A stretch of 64,000 nt of DNA from Nannocystis pusilla (lineage in GTDB: Bacteria; Myxococcota_A; Polyangia; Nannocystales; Nannocystaceae), in assembly GCF_020073745.1 (NCBI RefSeq), contig NZ_JAIRAU010000015.1, positions 62,001 through 126,000 of the forward strand, given 5' to 3'. A model generated the notes under the pieces. It made no database searches. It was not told the DNA's origin and saw only the letters and a program-made list of their open reading frames with translations. Position numbers and translations under genes: made by a program. Positions 34,730-43,061 of the stretch are shown here, in pieces (position 1 is the first letter of the stretch; each line of letters starts with the position of its first letter).

Positions 34730-34749
34730 GCCGAGTCCGGGAACGACGA

Positions 34750-34776
34750 CCAGAGGCCGCGCGATGCGGCCTCTGG
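34750..34776. terminator. Bidirectional hairpin terminator
   Basis: CCAGAGGCCGC-GCGAT-GCGGCCTCTGG is a perfect 11-bp stem with a 5-base loop, 20 bp after the lipoprotein stop, followed by CCGTTTAA. It separates two convergent genes and replaces the phased arrays seen at other such gaps. Confidence 0.7.
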
Positions 34777-34829
34777 CCGTTTAAGCGGCCGTCGAAGGCG
34801 CTGAGAGCCGGCCGGCGAGGGCGCGACTG

Positions 34830-35570
34830 TCAGATCGAGACGGCAGGCTCGAAGCGCCAGGCCGCGCGCAGGTCGCCGGCAGCGTGACGTTCGGCGATCT
34901 CGGCCGCGACCGCCTCGAGGTCGGCGGCCGGGCGAGGGGCCCCCTCGTAGAACAATCGGCCCTGTCCTTCGGGACCTGGCTCGAACCAGCAGTCGAGGTC
35001 GTCGAGGCTCAGGATGTGGCCGCGGCGGAGCCGAAACACGATGTTCTCCGGCTGGAGGCCGTCGTCGAATTCCTCGCGCAGCTTGCCGATCCGGCGCGCC
35101 TCGTCCGACAGGCCGGCGAGCTCGCCGGCGACGACCGCGTGCAGTTCACCGAGCGCGTGGAGCCCGTCGATCTCGCCCTCGCCGCCCCAGAAGCGCCCGC
35201 GGACGTACACGTACGGCGGCGCCATCACACCGGTGACGCCGGCGATCTGGCGCGCCGCCTGCGGCTGGTCGTGCAGGTTCATGCGGCGGAACGCGATGCC
35301 CTCGGCGGTGAACAGCGCGGCCACGCGATCGGTGGCGGCGTCGCCGGGGTAGCCGAATACGACGACGACGATCGGATCGGACCTGTCCAATGGTTCATCT
35401 GGTGGCGCAGGCCCGTCACCGGCCGCCGCGGGGCGGAGCTCGGGCCGACCGCCGAGCGCCGCGGCGCGCTCCTGCACCTGCTCGATGAGCTTGCGGCCGG
35501 ATTCGCGGACACCCTCGGGCAAGTGCTTCTCGGCGATGGATTGCGCCTTGCGCAGCAGATCTCGCAACAC
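34830..35570 (-). CDS. Glutaredoxin-fold protein lacking the active-site cysteines
   Basis: 246 residues from GTG 35570. A helical N-terminus (about 1-75), then a glutaredoxin-like domain: IVVVVFGYPGDAATDRVAALFTAEGI...VMAPPYVYVRGRFWGGEGEI. The usual CxxC after the first strand is replaced by GYPGDA, but the cis-Pro segment (APPYVYV) and the following Gly region remain, so it may bind rather than reduce. A C-terminal region of about 90 residues is unknown. A phased repeat copy lies at 34958-34981. Confidence 0.75.
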   Translation of the reverse strand: MLRDLLRKAQSIAEKHLPEGVRESGRKLIEQVQERAAALGGRPELRPAAAGDGPAPPDEPLDRSDPIVVVVFGYPGDAATDRVAALFTAEGIAFRRMNLHDQPQAARQIAGVTGVMAPPYVYVRGRFWGGEGEIDGLHALGELHAVVAGELAGLSDEARRIGKLREEFDDGLQPENIVFRLRRGHILSLDDLDCWFEPGPEGQGRLFYEGAPRPAADLEAVAAEIAERHAAGDLRAAWRFEPAVSI

Positions 35571-35739
35571 CCGAGAACAGTAACGTGAACGGCCGAGCCC
35601 GACCAGAGCGCGTCGGCACGGGCGGACCGCAGGCCCGGACGGTGCGGCGCGCACCGCATTTCGCCCGATCCAGGCCGCCCGGGGAGTGTGAGTCGCGCCG
35701 TCGCTCGCAGATCCGTGGTATGGGTCTGCCTCGCGTTCG

Positions 35740-36633
35740 ATGTTGCGGCTCACGTTCCACTTCGTGCTCGCGGCCAACTTCGCCGTGAGCCCCGTCTCCG
35801 GATCCAAGGACAAGCCCGCGTCCAACTGCCGCAACCCGAGCGCCCTCTACGAAGAGGGCCTCAAGGACTACGAGCAGAAGTTCACGAAGGCCGCGATCGA
35901 GAAGTTCGAGGCGGCCCACAGGTGCTCGAAGAACCCGCTCATCCTCTACAACATCGGGCTCTCGTACAAGCGCCTCTACGACGCCGAGCTGCAGCCCGAT
36001 CTGCTGCACGAGGCCAAGAAGGCGCTGGTCGAGTACGTCGACGCGATCGAGAAGGACCCGACGCTCGGCGCCGATCCGGAGGAGGTCAAGCCGGTGTTGG
36101 CCGAGATCGACGCCGAGCTCGAGCGGATCCGTCCGCCGGAGGTCGAGCCCGAGCCCGAGCCGCCGCCGCCGGCCCCCGATCCGGTCGATCCGGGCAAGCC
36201 GCGGCGCATGCTGGGCATCGGGCTGATGAGCGGCGGCGGGGCGTTGACGGTCGTGGGCGTGGCCGTGGGCGCGGCGTTCGCCAGCAAGGGCGCCAACTTG
36301 CACGACCAGCTCAACGGCGACGGCGGGGTCTATGACGCGCTCGAGGCGGGCGGCTGCGGCCTGTCGGTCGACGCGGACGCGGCGGGGGCCGACACGGCGG
36401 CATGCGACAGCCTCCGCAGCCAGCGCGAGGGCCTCGTCGGCGACGGTACCCGCGCCAACGGCGTGGCCTTCGGCATGATGGCCGTGGGCGTGGTCGGGCT
36501 CGGCCTGCTCATCGGCGGCGCGGTGGCGTTCGCCCAGGGCAAGCGCGCGACCTCCGAGTGGGAGTCGAGCCAGCGCGCCCACGTCCGCCTGCTGCCGACG
36601 ATGGGCGGGCTCCTGCTGCAGGGCCGCTTTTAG
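35740..36633 (+). CDS. TPR-like protein with two C-terminal membrane spans
   Basis: 297 residues from ATG 35740. Signal-like start, a TPR-like segment (ALYEEGLKDYEQKFTKAAIEKFEAAHRCSKNP), a Pro/Glu linker, then two hydrophobic helices (about 160-182 and 245-267) with a soluble loop containing two cysteines between them. Proteins of this layout are frequent in myxobacteria but have no assigned function that I know. Converges on the kinase gene with a 10-bp gap. Confidence 0.75.
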   Translation: MLRLTFHFVLAANFAVSPVSGSKDKPASNCRNPSALYEEGLKDYEQKFTKAAIEKFEAAHRCSKNPLILYNIGLSYKRLYDAELQPDLLHEAKKALVEYVDAIEKDPTLGADPEEVKPVLAEIDAELERIRPPEVEPEPEPPPPAPDPVDPGKPRRMLGIGLMSGGGALTVVGVAVGAAFASKGANLHDQLNGDGGVYDALEAGGCGLSVDADAAGADTAACDSLRSQREGLVGDGTRANGVAFGMMAVGVVGLGLLIGGAVAFAQGKRATSEWESSQRAHVRLLPTMGGLLLQGRF

Positions 36634-36643
36634 CGCCGCGGGC

Positions 36644-37906
36644 TCAGCTGCGCGGCAGCAGGAGGGTGAAGCGCGAGCCGCGGCCGAGTTCGCTGTCGAC
36701 GACGATGTCGCCGCCGAGCAGGCGGGCGAAGCGGCGGCTGATCGCCAGGCCGAGGCCGGTGCCGCCGAAGTTGTGGCGGCGGTCGTGGACCTGCGAGAAG
36801 TCGCGGAACAGCAGCGACAGCTTGTCGGCGGCGATGCCGATGCCGGTGTCGGCGACGCGGAAGGCGACGAACTCGCGGTCGGCCTCGCGGACGAGGCGGA
36901 CCGCCAGCTCGACCTCGCCCCCGGCGGTGAACTTGATCGCGTTGCTGAGCAGGTTCAGCAAGATCTGGCGCAGCTTGGTGGCGTCGGTCGAGATGTCCCC
37001 GAGGCCAGGTTCGAGCGCGAGCCGCCAGCGCAGCGGCTTGCCGCGCAGCTGCGGGCGGACGGCGGCCTCCATCTCCTCGGCCAGCGGCGCGACGGCGACC
37101 GGCTCGCGGCGCAGCTGCGGGACGCCGGCCTCGAGGCGGGCGAGGTCGAGGATGTCTTCGATGACGGCGACGAGGTGGCGGCCCGAGCGGTCGACGGTCT
37201 GGATGTCGGGCAGCAGCTGGCCGAGGCCGGCGGCGGTGGCCTCCTCGCGCAGGAGCTCGGCGCAGCCGAGGATCGCGTTCAGCGGGGTGCGCAGCTCGTG
37301 GCCCATGTTGGCGAGGAACACGTCCTTGGCCCGCGCGGAGGTCTGGGCCTCGGCGCGCGCGCGGGCGAGGGCGGCCCGCTGCTCGACGAGCTCGCGCTCG
37401 CGGCGGTCGAGCTCGAGCCGCTGCGCGGCCTGTCGCGCCAGCGCGAGGAGGCCGCGCCGCTGCTCGTCGCCGAGGCGGCGCGGGACGTCGTCGAGGACGC
37501 AGAGGACGCCGAGCGTGCGGCCGTCGCGGTCGCACAGCGGCGCGGCGGCGAGGCTGCGCACGCGCGAGCCGTCGCCCAGCGGCGAGCCGAAGGCGACGAG
37601 CGGGTGGTCGGCGAGCTGCGGCTCGACGTCGAGATCGGCGAGCTCGCACGCCTCGCCGCGCTGGATGGCAAAGGTACAAAAGGACAGGTAGGCCGAGGGG
37701 TCGTCGCGGTCGAGGCCGGCGCTGGCGCACAGCAGCGGCGGGCCGTCGTCGACGAGCGCGATGAGGGCGATCGGGGCGCCGAGCGCTGCGGTGGCGAGGC
37801 GCGCCAGATCGGCGAACGCCTGCTCGCGCTCCGACGCGGCCGCGGCGGGACGCTCCGGGGCGACCAGTCGCTGAGCCACGAGATCGGGCGAGGGAGCCAA
37901 CTCCAC
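36644..37906 (-). CDS. GAF-domain sensor histidine kinase
   Basis: 420 residues from GTG 37906. N-terminal GAF domain (about 30-170; FCTFAIQRGEACELADL is typical), a coiled coil, HisKA with His in NMGHELRTPLNAILG, and HATPase_c with NLLSNAIKFT, DTGIGI and GGTGLGLAIS. No membrane span, so cytoplasmic. No response regulator is adjacent, so the partner is unknown. A degenerate repeat array lies just upstream (37967). Confidence 0.92.
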   Translation of the reverse strand: MELAPSPDLVAQRLVAPERPAAAASEREQAFADLARLATAALGAPIALIALVDDGPPLLCASAGLDRDDPSAYLSFCTFAIQRGEACELADLDVEPQLADHPLVAFGSPLGDGSRVRSLAAAPLCDRDGRTLGVLCVLDDVPRRLGDEQRRGLLALARQAAQRLELDRRERELVEQRAALARARAEAQTSARAKDVFLANMGHELRTPLNAILGCAELLREEATAAGLGQLLPDIQTVDRSGRHLVAVIEDILDLARLEAGVPQLRREPVAVAPLAEEMEAAVRPQLRGKPLRWRLALEPGLGDISTDATKLRQILLNLLSNAIKFTAGGEVELAVRLVREADREFVAFRVADTGIGIAADKLSLLFRDFSQVHDRRHNFGGTGLGLAISRRFARLLGGDIVVDSELGRGSRFTLLLPRS

Positions 37907-37966
37907 ATCGCTACGATACTCGCGGTCCAGGGCGCAGCAAGCCCCTCTTCATCGCCATCTTCGCGT

Positions 37967-38018
37967 ACGCCTGTCCGCGGCCACGTGTTCACCGACGTGG
38001 CTCCACTGGCAGATGTCA
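37967..38018. repeat. Decayed phased array (4 units)
   Basis: ACGCCTGTCC (37967), CCACGTGTTC (37981), ACGTGGCTCC (37995) and GCAGATGTCA (38009) keep the 14-bp spacing but match the consensus poorly. It lies between two minus-strand genes and overlaps the stop of the upstream one. Confidence 0.5.
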
Positions 38019-38873
38019 GAACTTGCCGAGGCGCAACGCGAGCGTGCCGGTGAGGCCGCCGAGGATCCGGTCGCTGGGGCCGCTCCACGGCTGGGCCACG
38101 GCGAAGCGGTAGCCGCCCGAGAGCACCAGTCGCAGCACGCGAGTCAGCGCGAACGACATCCCGAGCTCGGGCTCGGCGACGAACATCGCGGCTCGATTGA
38201 CGCAGCGGTCGAGCCGCTCGTCGTTGAGGCAGACACGGCCGCCGCCGATCAGGGCGCCGACTTGGAGCGAAAAGAAACGGACCTGCAGCAACGCGACCGC
38301 GAGCGTGACGCCGGCGTACTGGGTCCGCATGTTGAAGGTGCGGCCGTCCGACCGCTGCGCCGGCAACGGAGTGGCGAGCGCGCTGCCGGCGGCGCCGAAC
38401 ATGAAGCGCTCGTTGACGATGACGGCGAAGTCGGCGCCGAGCATCAGTCCGGGCGACCGTCCGAAGCCGGTGAGCTTGAAGGTGGGGGCGATGTAGGCGC
38501 CCACCTTCGAATCGCGGCCGATCAGCGGCTTGCCCTCGGTCCACAGCGGCCCGCGTTTGGGGCCGGATTGGGCGGCTGGCTTTGAGGACATGGTCGCAGG
38601 AGCAGGTCCCGAAGGACCGGTGACGGCCGGCCCGGCCGGGCCGGCGACGCTGGTCGGGGCCGGCGGCTGCCAGGCCGGGACGCTGGCCGGCTGCGTCAGA
38701 TCGGGCGGAGTGGCCTGGATCGGCGCGGGCTGGGGCATCGGCGCCAGCTCGGCGCTGCCGCTGCTGCTCGTGTGCGGGTTCGGCGGCGCCTGGGCGCTCC
38801 GGGCCGCGGACGCGCTCGCCGGGGCGGACAGGAGCGCGAGCGCGGCGAGCAGGGCGAGGACGCGTGGAGCCAT
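38016..38873 (-). CDS. Secreted protein, probably outer-membrane beta-barrel
   Basis: 285 residues from ATG 38873. Signal peptide (LALLAALALLSAPASASA), a Pro/Ala/Ser linker to about 115, then alternating beta-type sequence (GAYIAPTFKLTGFG, LVLSGGYRFAVAQPW, LGGLTGTLALRLGKF) ending in a Phe, as outer-membrane barrels often do. No enzyme motif. Three phased units occur in the linker (38586-38623). Confidence 0.75.
   Translation of the reverse strand: MAPRVLALLAALALLSAPASASAARSAQAPPNPHTSSSGSAELAPMPQPAPIQATPPDLTQPASVPAWQPPAPTSVAGPAGPAVTGPSGPAPATMSSKPAAQSGPKRGPLWTEGKPLIGRDSKVGAYIAPTFKLTGFGRSPGLMLGADFAVIVNERFMFGAAGSALATPLPAQRSDGRTFNMRTQYAGVTLAVALLQVRFFSLQVGALIGGGRVCLNDERLDRCVNRAAMFVAEPELGMSFALTRVLRLVLSGGYRFAVAQPWSGPSDRILGGLTGTLALRLGKF
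38586..38623. repeat. Three phased units inside barrel-protein gene
   Basis: GGACATGGTC (38586), GAGCAGGTCC (38600) and GGACCGGTGA (38614), 14-bp period, in the low-complexity linker. Confidence 0.65.
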
Positions 38874-38973
38874 GGCCGGGCTACTGTTGCAGGGCCGGCC
38901 GGGCGAGGCAATCGGCGCGCGCACGCCCGCCGGTGAACTTGCCGGGACGCGCCGCCGCGGGCAAGATCGGGCG

Positions 38974-39780
38974 GTGCGCCTCCGCGTCGCGCTCGCTCTG
39001 TCCGCCTCGGCCGCGCCGCTCGCGTGCACGCCCGAGCCGGCGAGCACGGTGGAGATGCGCCAGACGGTGGTCGAGGTGGTCGACCAGGGCCGCGCGATGG
39101 CGATCGAGGACGCGATCGTCGCGCTGGTCGGCACGGTCGATCCGGACGAGAGCCTGACGGCGATCGCCGACGCGGTCGTGGCGGGCGCGGCGACCTCGGT
39201 GCCGTGCGCGGTGGTCGAGCGCCCGGGCGCGGTGGCCCTGCGGATCTGGTTCGGCAACAAGGACACGCCGTGCCCGTTCGCCGGGATCGGCTTCAGCGGG
39301 ACGATGCGGGTCGTCTACACCCGGCCGGACGGGCAGGGGCTGCTCGCCTCGGTGTACTACGAGCCGCTGCGCGGCGACTCGACGCTGCTCGACGGCTTCT
39401 CGCAGCTGACGTGGGCGGCCGACGGCAGCCAGCGGCTGGTGACGGAGATCCGCGTCGACACGGTCACCGAGCGCCAGGTCGAGGTCCAGTCCGACCGCCT
39501 GCTGTCGCCCGTCGACGACGCGCGCAAGGTCGAGGGCTGGCGCCGCTGGCAGACGCTGATGGGCAGCTGGGAGGCCGACCTCGCCGGGCTGATGCTCGCG
39601 CCGGCGGAGTTCATGCCGCACGCCGGGCTGGCCGCCGTCGACACGCCGTTCAACCACACGATCGTGCTCGACTTCATCCACGAGGCCGGCGCGGCGCGCG
39701 TGCGCGCGAACGGCGGCCGCCGCGACCGCCTGTTCGACATCTCCGGCGAGGGCGAGGTCATCGACGCCGGTGACGGCTGA
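38974..39780 (+). CDS. Lipoprotein of unknown function
   Basis: 268 residues from GTG 38974. Signal with lipobox APLAC (Cys18). The mature part is a mixed alpha/beta domain with two cysteines (VPCAVV, DTPCPF), which could pair. I do not recognise a family. It is divergent from the barrel-protein gene with a 100-bp gap, so shared control is possible. Ends just before array E. Confidence 0.75.
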   Translation: MRLRVALALSASAAPLACTPEPASTVEMRQTVVEVVDQGRAMAIEDAIVALVGTVDPDESLTAIADAVVAGAATSVPCAVVERPGAVALRIWFGNKDTPCPFAGIGFSGTMRVVYTRPDGQGLLASVYYEPLRGDSTLLDGFSQLTWAADGSQRLVTEIRVDTVTERQVEVQSDRLLSPVDDARKVEGWRRWQTLMGSWEADLAGLMLAPAEFMPHAGLAAVDTPFNHTIVLDFIHEAGAARVRANGGRRDRLFDISGEGEVIDAGDG

Positions 39781-39786
39781 CCGAGT

Positions 39787-39838
39787 GGGCATGCTCCCGC
39801 GGACATGTCCGATCGGACATGCCCGCACGGACATGTCC
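39787..39838. repeat. Phased palindrome array E (4 units)
   Basis: GGGCATGCTC (39787), GGACATGTCC (39801), GGACATGCCC (39815), GGACATGTCC (39829), with spacers CCGC, GATC, GCAC, GATC. CATGTCC-GATC-GGACATG is a perfect palindrome. It fills the 60-bp convergent gap before sppA and is the least diverged array. Confidence 0.92.
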
Positions 39839-39840
39839 GA

Positions 39841-41784
39841 TCAGCGCGTGAGGACCGGCCAGATCAGCGCGGTCTGGATCGGCTGCTCGCGCAGGCCGTC
39901 GAGCTGGGCGAGCACGCGGTGGACGGCCGCGAGGCCGGCGGGCCCGAGCGCGGCGCCGAGGCCGGGCACGAGCTGCTGCTCGGCGGCGGCGCGGATCAGG
40001 CTGGGGCCGGTGTCGAAGCCCTCGATGATGTCCTTGATCGTGGGCTCGGGCGGGTAGACCTCGAGCGGGACCTCGGCGGACACGCCGGTGAGCTTGCGGG
40101 CCTCGGCGAGCGCCTCGGTGAGGCCGCCGAGCTCGTCGACGAGGCCGCGCTCCTTGGCGGCCGCGCCGGTCCACACGCGACCCTGGGCGATCGTGTGGAT
40201 CTCCTCCGGCGACTTGCCGCGGCCGCTGGCGACGCGGCCGAGGAACACCTGGTAGATCTCCTCCATGGTCGCCAGCACGGTGGCCCGCTCGCTCTCGGTC
40301 CACGGGGTCATGCCGGACCACATCGCGGCCCGCTTGCCCTTGCCGATCGGGAAGGTCCGGATCCCGACCTTCTCGAGCATGCCCTCGACGGCGATCTTGC
40401 CGCCGACCACGCCGATCGAGCCGGTGAGGGTGTTGGCGAGGGCGAAGATCTTGGTCGCGCCGCACGAGATGTAGTAGCCGCCCGAGGCGGCCACGCCGCC
40501 CATCGAGACGATGATCGGCTTCTTCTCCTTGGCCCGCTGGAGCGCGCGCCAGATCTGCTCCGAGGCCATCGCGCTGCCGCCGCCCGAGTCGACGCGCAGG
40601 AGGATCGCGGCGACGTTGGCGTCGTCGGTGAGGTTGTCGATCGCGGCGGCGAGGGTGCGGCCGGCGATCTGCTGGCGCGCGCCGAGGGTGCCCTGGCCGC
40701 GGCCGTCGATGATGGTGCCGAGCGCGTAGACGAGGGCGATGTGCGGCTCCGTCGGCCGCTTGGGCGGGACGAGGCCGAGGAAGGCCTGCAGCTTCTCCAT
40801 GTCGAAGCCGCCGCCGCGCGGGCTGTCCTTGAGCTTGACCTGCTTCCACGGGACGCCGCCGGTGTGCTGGGCGCGGAAGTCTTCGTAGGTGGCGACGCTG
40901 TCGACGAGGCCGGCCGCGAGCGCGCCCTCGCTGGTGAACAGGGCCTCGTCGATGCGCTGGGCGGCTGTCTCCGGGGTCATGTTGCGACCGGCGGCGATAC
41001 CTGTCTGCAGGGTCAGGTAGGCCTGGTCGACCACGGCGGTCAGCGTCTCGCGCATCTCCTTGGACGGCTCGGTGCGCGTGAGCGGCTCGGCGGCGCCCTT
41101 GAACGCGCCGACGTGGACGAAGTCGGGGACGACGCCGAGCTTGTCGAGGAGGCCGCGCAGGTGCAGCGGCATGGCCATGGGGCCGGGGATCATGACCTCG
41201 CCGACCGGCTGGACGCCGACGCTGTCGCAGGCGGTCATGAGGTAGTAGACGGCGTTGGTCGGGGTGTCGGCGTGGCAGACGAGCTTGCGCCGGCCGCCGT
41301 CCTTGAACTTGTGGAAGGCGCCGCGGACCTCCTCGGCGGTGGCCATGTCGAGGCCGACGTCGGTGAAGCGGACGAGCAGGCCCTGGACGTTGGCGTCGGC
41401 GGCCAGGCGATCGAGGCGCTGGAGCAGGGCGTGCAGCTCGATCAGGGCGCCGCCGCCGAACAGCGACATGGGCGCGAGCTCGCCGATCTCGCCGCCGAGG
41501 TCGAGGGTGAGCCAGTGCGGCTTGCCGGCGTCGAAGTCCTTCGACTGCCGCGGCGGGTCGTAGGGGCCGGGGGCGTCGAGCTTGTCGGCGAGCATGCTGC
41601 CCAGCGGGCCGAGGTTGCCGAGCGCGCCGGCGGCGGCAGGCGGGGTCGGAGCCGGCGCGGACGCGACGTCGGGCTTGGCTGCGGTCTCGGGCGGGGGTGG
41701 GGTGTGATCGCGGTCGCCGCGACAGGCGGTGGCGCACAGGGTGGCGAGGCTGAGCAGGGCGGTGGTGGCTCGCGTGACGCGCAA
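39841..41784 (-). CDS. sppA: Signal peptide peptidase SppA, 67K type, lipoprotein
   Basis: 647 residues from TTG 41784, chosen because AGGA lies 6 bases upstream and no ATG/GTG fits the signal (CATAC lipobox). Two tandem ClpP-like halves: the catalytic Lys (about 229) is in VGAFKGAAEP and the nucleophilic Ser (about 404) in RVDSGGGSAMASE, matching E. coli Lys209/Ser409. SppA cleaves leftover signal peptides in the membrane. The E. coli protein is anchored by an N-terminal helix, so a lipid anchor would be unusual. Confidence 0.93.
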   Translation of the reverse strand: MRVTRATTALLSLATLCATACRGDRDHTPPPPETAAKPDVASAPAPTPPAAAGALGNLGPLGSMLADKLDAPGPYDPPRQSKDFDAGKPHWLTLDLGGEIGELAPMSLFGGGALIELHALLQRLDRLAADANVQGLLVRFTDVGLDMATAEEVRGAFHKFKDGGRRKLVCHADTPTNAVYYLMTACDSVGVQPVGEVMIPGPMAMPLHLRGLLDKLGVVPDFVHVGAFKGAAEPLTRTEPSKEMRETLTAVVDQAYLTLQTGIAAGRNMTPETAAQRIDEALFTSEGALAAGLVDSVATYEDFRAQHTGGVPWKQVKLKDSPRGGGFDMEKLQAFLGLVPPKRPTEPHIALVYALGTIIDGRGQGTLGARQQIAGRTLAAAIDNLTDDANVAAILLRVDSGGGSAMASEQIWRALQRAKEKKPIIVSMGGVAASGGYYISCGATKIFALANTLTGSIGVVGGKIAVEGMLEKVGIRTFPIGKGKRAAMWSGMTPWTESERATVLATMEEIYQVFLGRVASGRGKSPEEIHTIAQGRVWTGAAAKERGLVDELGGLTEALAEARKLTGVSAEVPLEVYPPEPTIKDIIEGFDTGPSLIRAAAEQQLVPGLGAALGPAGLAAVHRVLAQLDGLREQPIQTALIWPVLTR

Positions 41785-41887
41785 GGGGTTCCTCCGGGCG
41801 ATGTGGACCCACTGCGGACGCGCGGGGTGTCGCGAACGGACGGCTGGGCGGGTCGCTTCCGCGCAAGTATCCTCCCGGCACTCGTCC

Positions 41888-42979
41888 ATGCAAAGCCCCG
41901 CGTCCGAGCTCGCTCCGCGGCCCTCCGGGCCCGAACTCCTGGCCGACCTGGCGGGGCTGGTGCCCGATCCGAACCGGCTGTGTGTGGCCTATGCGAGCCT
42001 CATGCGGGTGCAGGAGGGCCGCACGCGCCAGGGCCGGCCGTACTTCGATCTGGTGGTGAGCGACGCCGCGCGCACGATCGCGGCCAAGGTCTGGGACGAC
42101 GCGCCCGACGCGATGGAGGCGGTCAAGGCGGCGCGGCGCGGGCAGGCGGTCAAGCTGCTGTTCCGCGTCGAGCAGTACCAGGGGGCGCTCCAGCTCAACG
42201 TCCGCAAGCTCCGCTGCGCGCTCGACGACGACGACGGCTACGCGCCGGCGCGGGTGTTCGGCGAGGGCTTCGAGCGGGTCGCGGGCAAGCTGTGCCGCAC
42301 GCTGGTGTTCGACCTCGAGACCGCGCCGGCGCACGACCCGGCGACGATGCCGGGCAGCGTGGTCGAGGCGATCCGCCGCCACGCGACGCGCGAGGGCTGC
42401 GAGCCGGAGCTGGTGATGAGCCTGTCGCCGCTGTTCGGGCAGGTGGTGTCGCTGGCGTTCATGGAGGGCGACGACCTCGACAGCGAGTGCTGGGCGCTGG
42501 GGGTGCCGCCGGGCGGCGACCCGCGGCGGGTGGTCGGCGAGGTGCCGCCGTGGCTGCAGCTGGTCAGCGAGCGCGAGCTGCTGCAGGCGTTCTGGCTGCT
42601 GGCGGCCCAGGCCGAGGTGGTCGTCAGCTACAACGGGCGCAACTTCGACGTGCCGTTCCTGCTCGGGCGCAGCCTCGTGCACGAGGTGCCGGCGCGGGTC
42701 GACCTGCTCGGCAGCCCGTACAACGTGCGGCCGCACCTCGACCTCTACCGCATGGTCGCGACCGGGCGCTCGGTCGGCCCGGCCTCGCTCGACGCGGTCT
42801 GCTGGGCGCTCGGGGTCGAGAGCCCGAAGGACGCGATGAGCGGGGCCGACGTCGCCCCGGCCTACGCGCGCGGCGAGCTCGGGGCGATCGCCACGTACAA
42901 CCGCGGCGACGTGCGCGCGACCGCCAGCGTGTACCAGCGCGTGCGCGACACGGTGCTGCGCTTCCGCGAGGACTGGTAG
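41888..42979 (+). CDS. Predicted 3'-5' exonuclease with N-terminal OB-fold
   Basis: 363 residues from ATG 41888. Residues about 20-120 resemble the OB-fold nucleic-acid-binding part of YhaM-like nucleases (YASLMRVQEGRTRQGRPYFDLVVSD). The rest is a DnaQ-like exonuclease of the PF10108 kind: DLETAP (Exo I), YNGRNFDVPFL (Exo II) and YNRGDVRATASVY (Exo III). The fusion of the two is uncommon. Substrate unknown. Ends at array F. Confidence 0.82.
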   Translation: MQSPASELAPRPSGPELLADLAGLVPDPNRLCVAYASLMRVQEGRTRQGRPYFDLVVSDAARTIAAKVWDDAPDAMEAVKAARRGQAVKLLFRVEQYQGALQLNVRKLRCALDDDDGYAPARVFGEGFERVAGKLCRTLVFDLETAPAHDPATMPGSVVEAIRRHATREGCEPELVMSLSPLFGQVVSLAFMEGDDLDSECWALGVPPGGDPRRVVGEVPPWLQLVSERELLQAFWLLAAQAEVVVSYNGRNFDVPFLLGRSLVHEVPARVDLLGSPYNVRPHLDLYRMVATGRSVGPASLDAVCWALGVESPKDAMSGADVAPAYARGELGAIATYNRGDVRATASVYQRVRDTVLRFREDW

Positions 42980-42981
42980 CG

Positions 42982-43061
42982 GCGCATGTCCTGCCGGGCA
43001 GGTCCATGCAGACATGTCCGTCCACGCATGCCCGATCGGGCATGCCCCCGGGGACAGCTCA
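42982..43061. repeat. Phased palindrome array F (6 units)
   Basis: Units start at 42982, 42996, 43010, 43024, 43038 and 43052 (GCGCATGTCC, GGGCAGGTCC, AGACATGTCC, ACGCATGCCC, GGGCATGCCC, GGACAGCTCA). GCATGCCC-GATC-GGGCATGC is a perfect palindrome. It fills the convergent gap between the exonuclease and tyrS genes. Confidence 0.92.
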
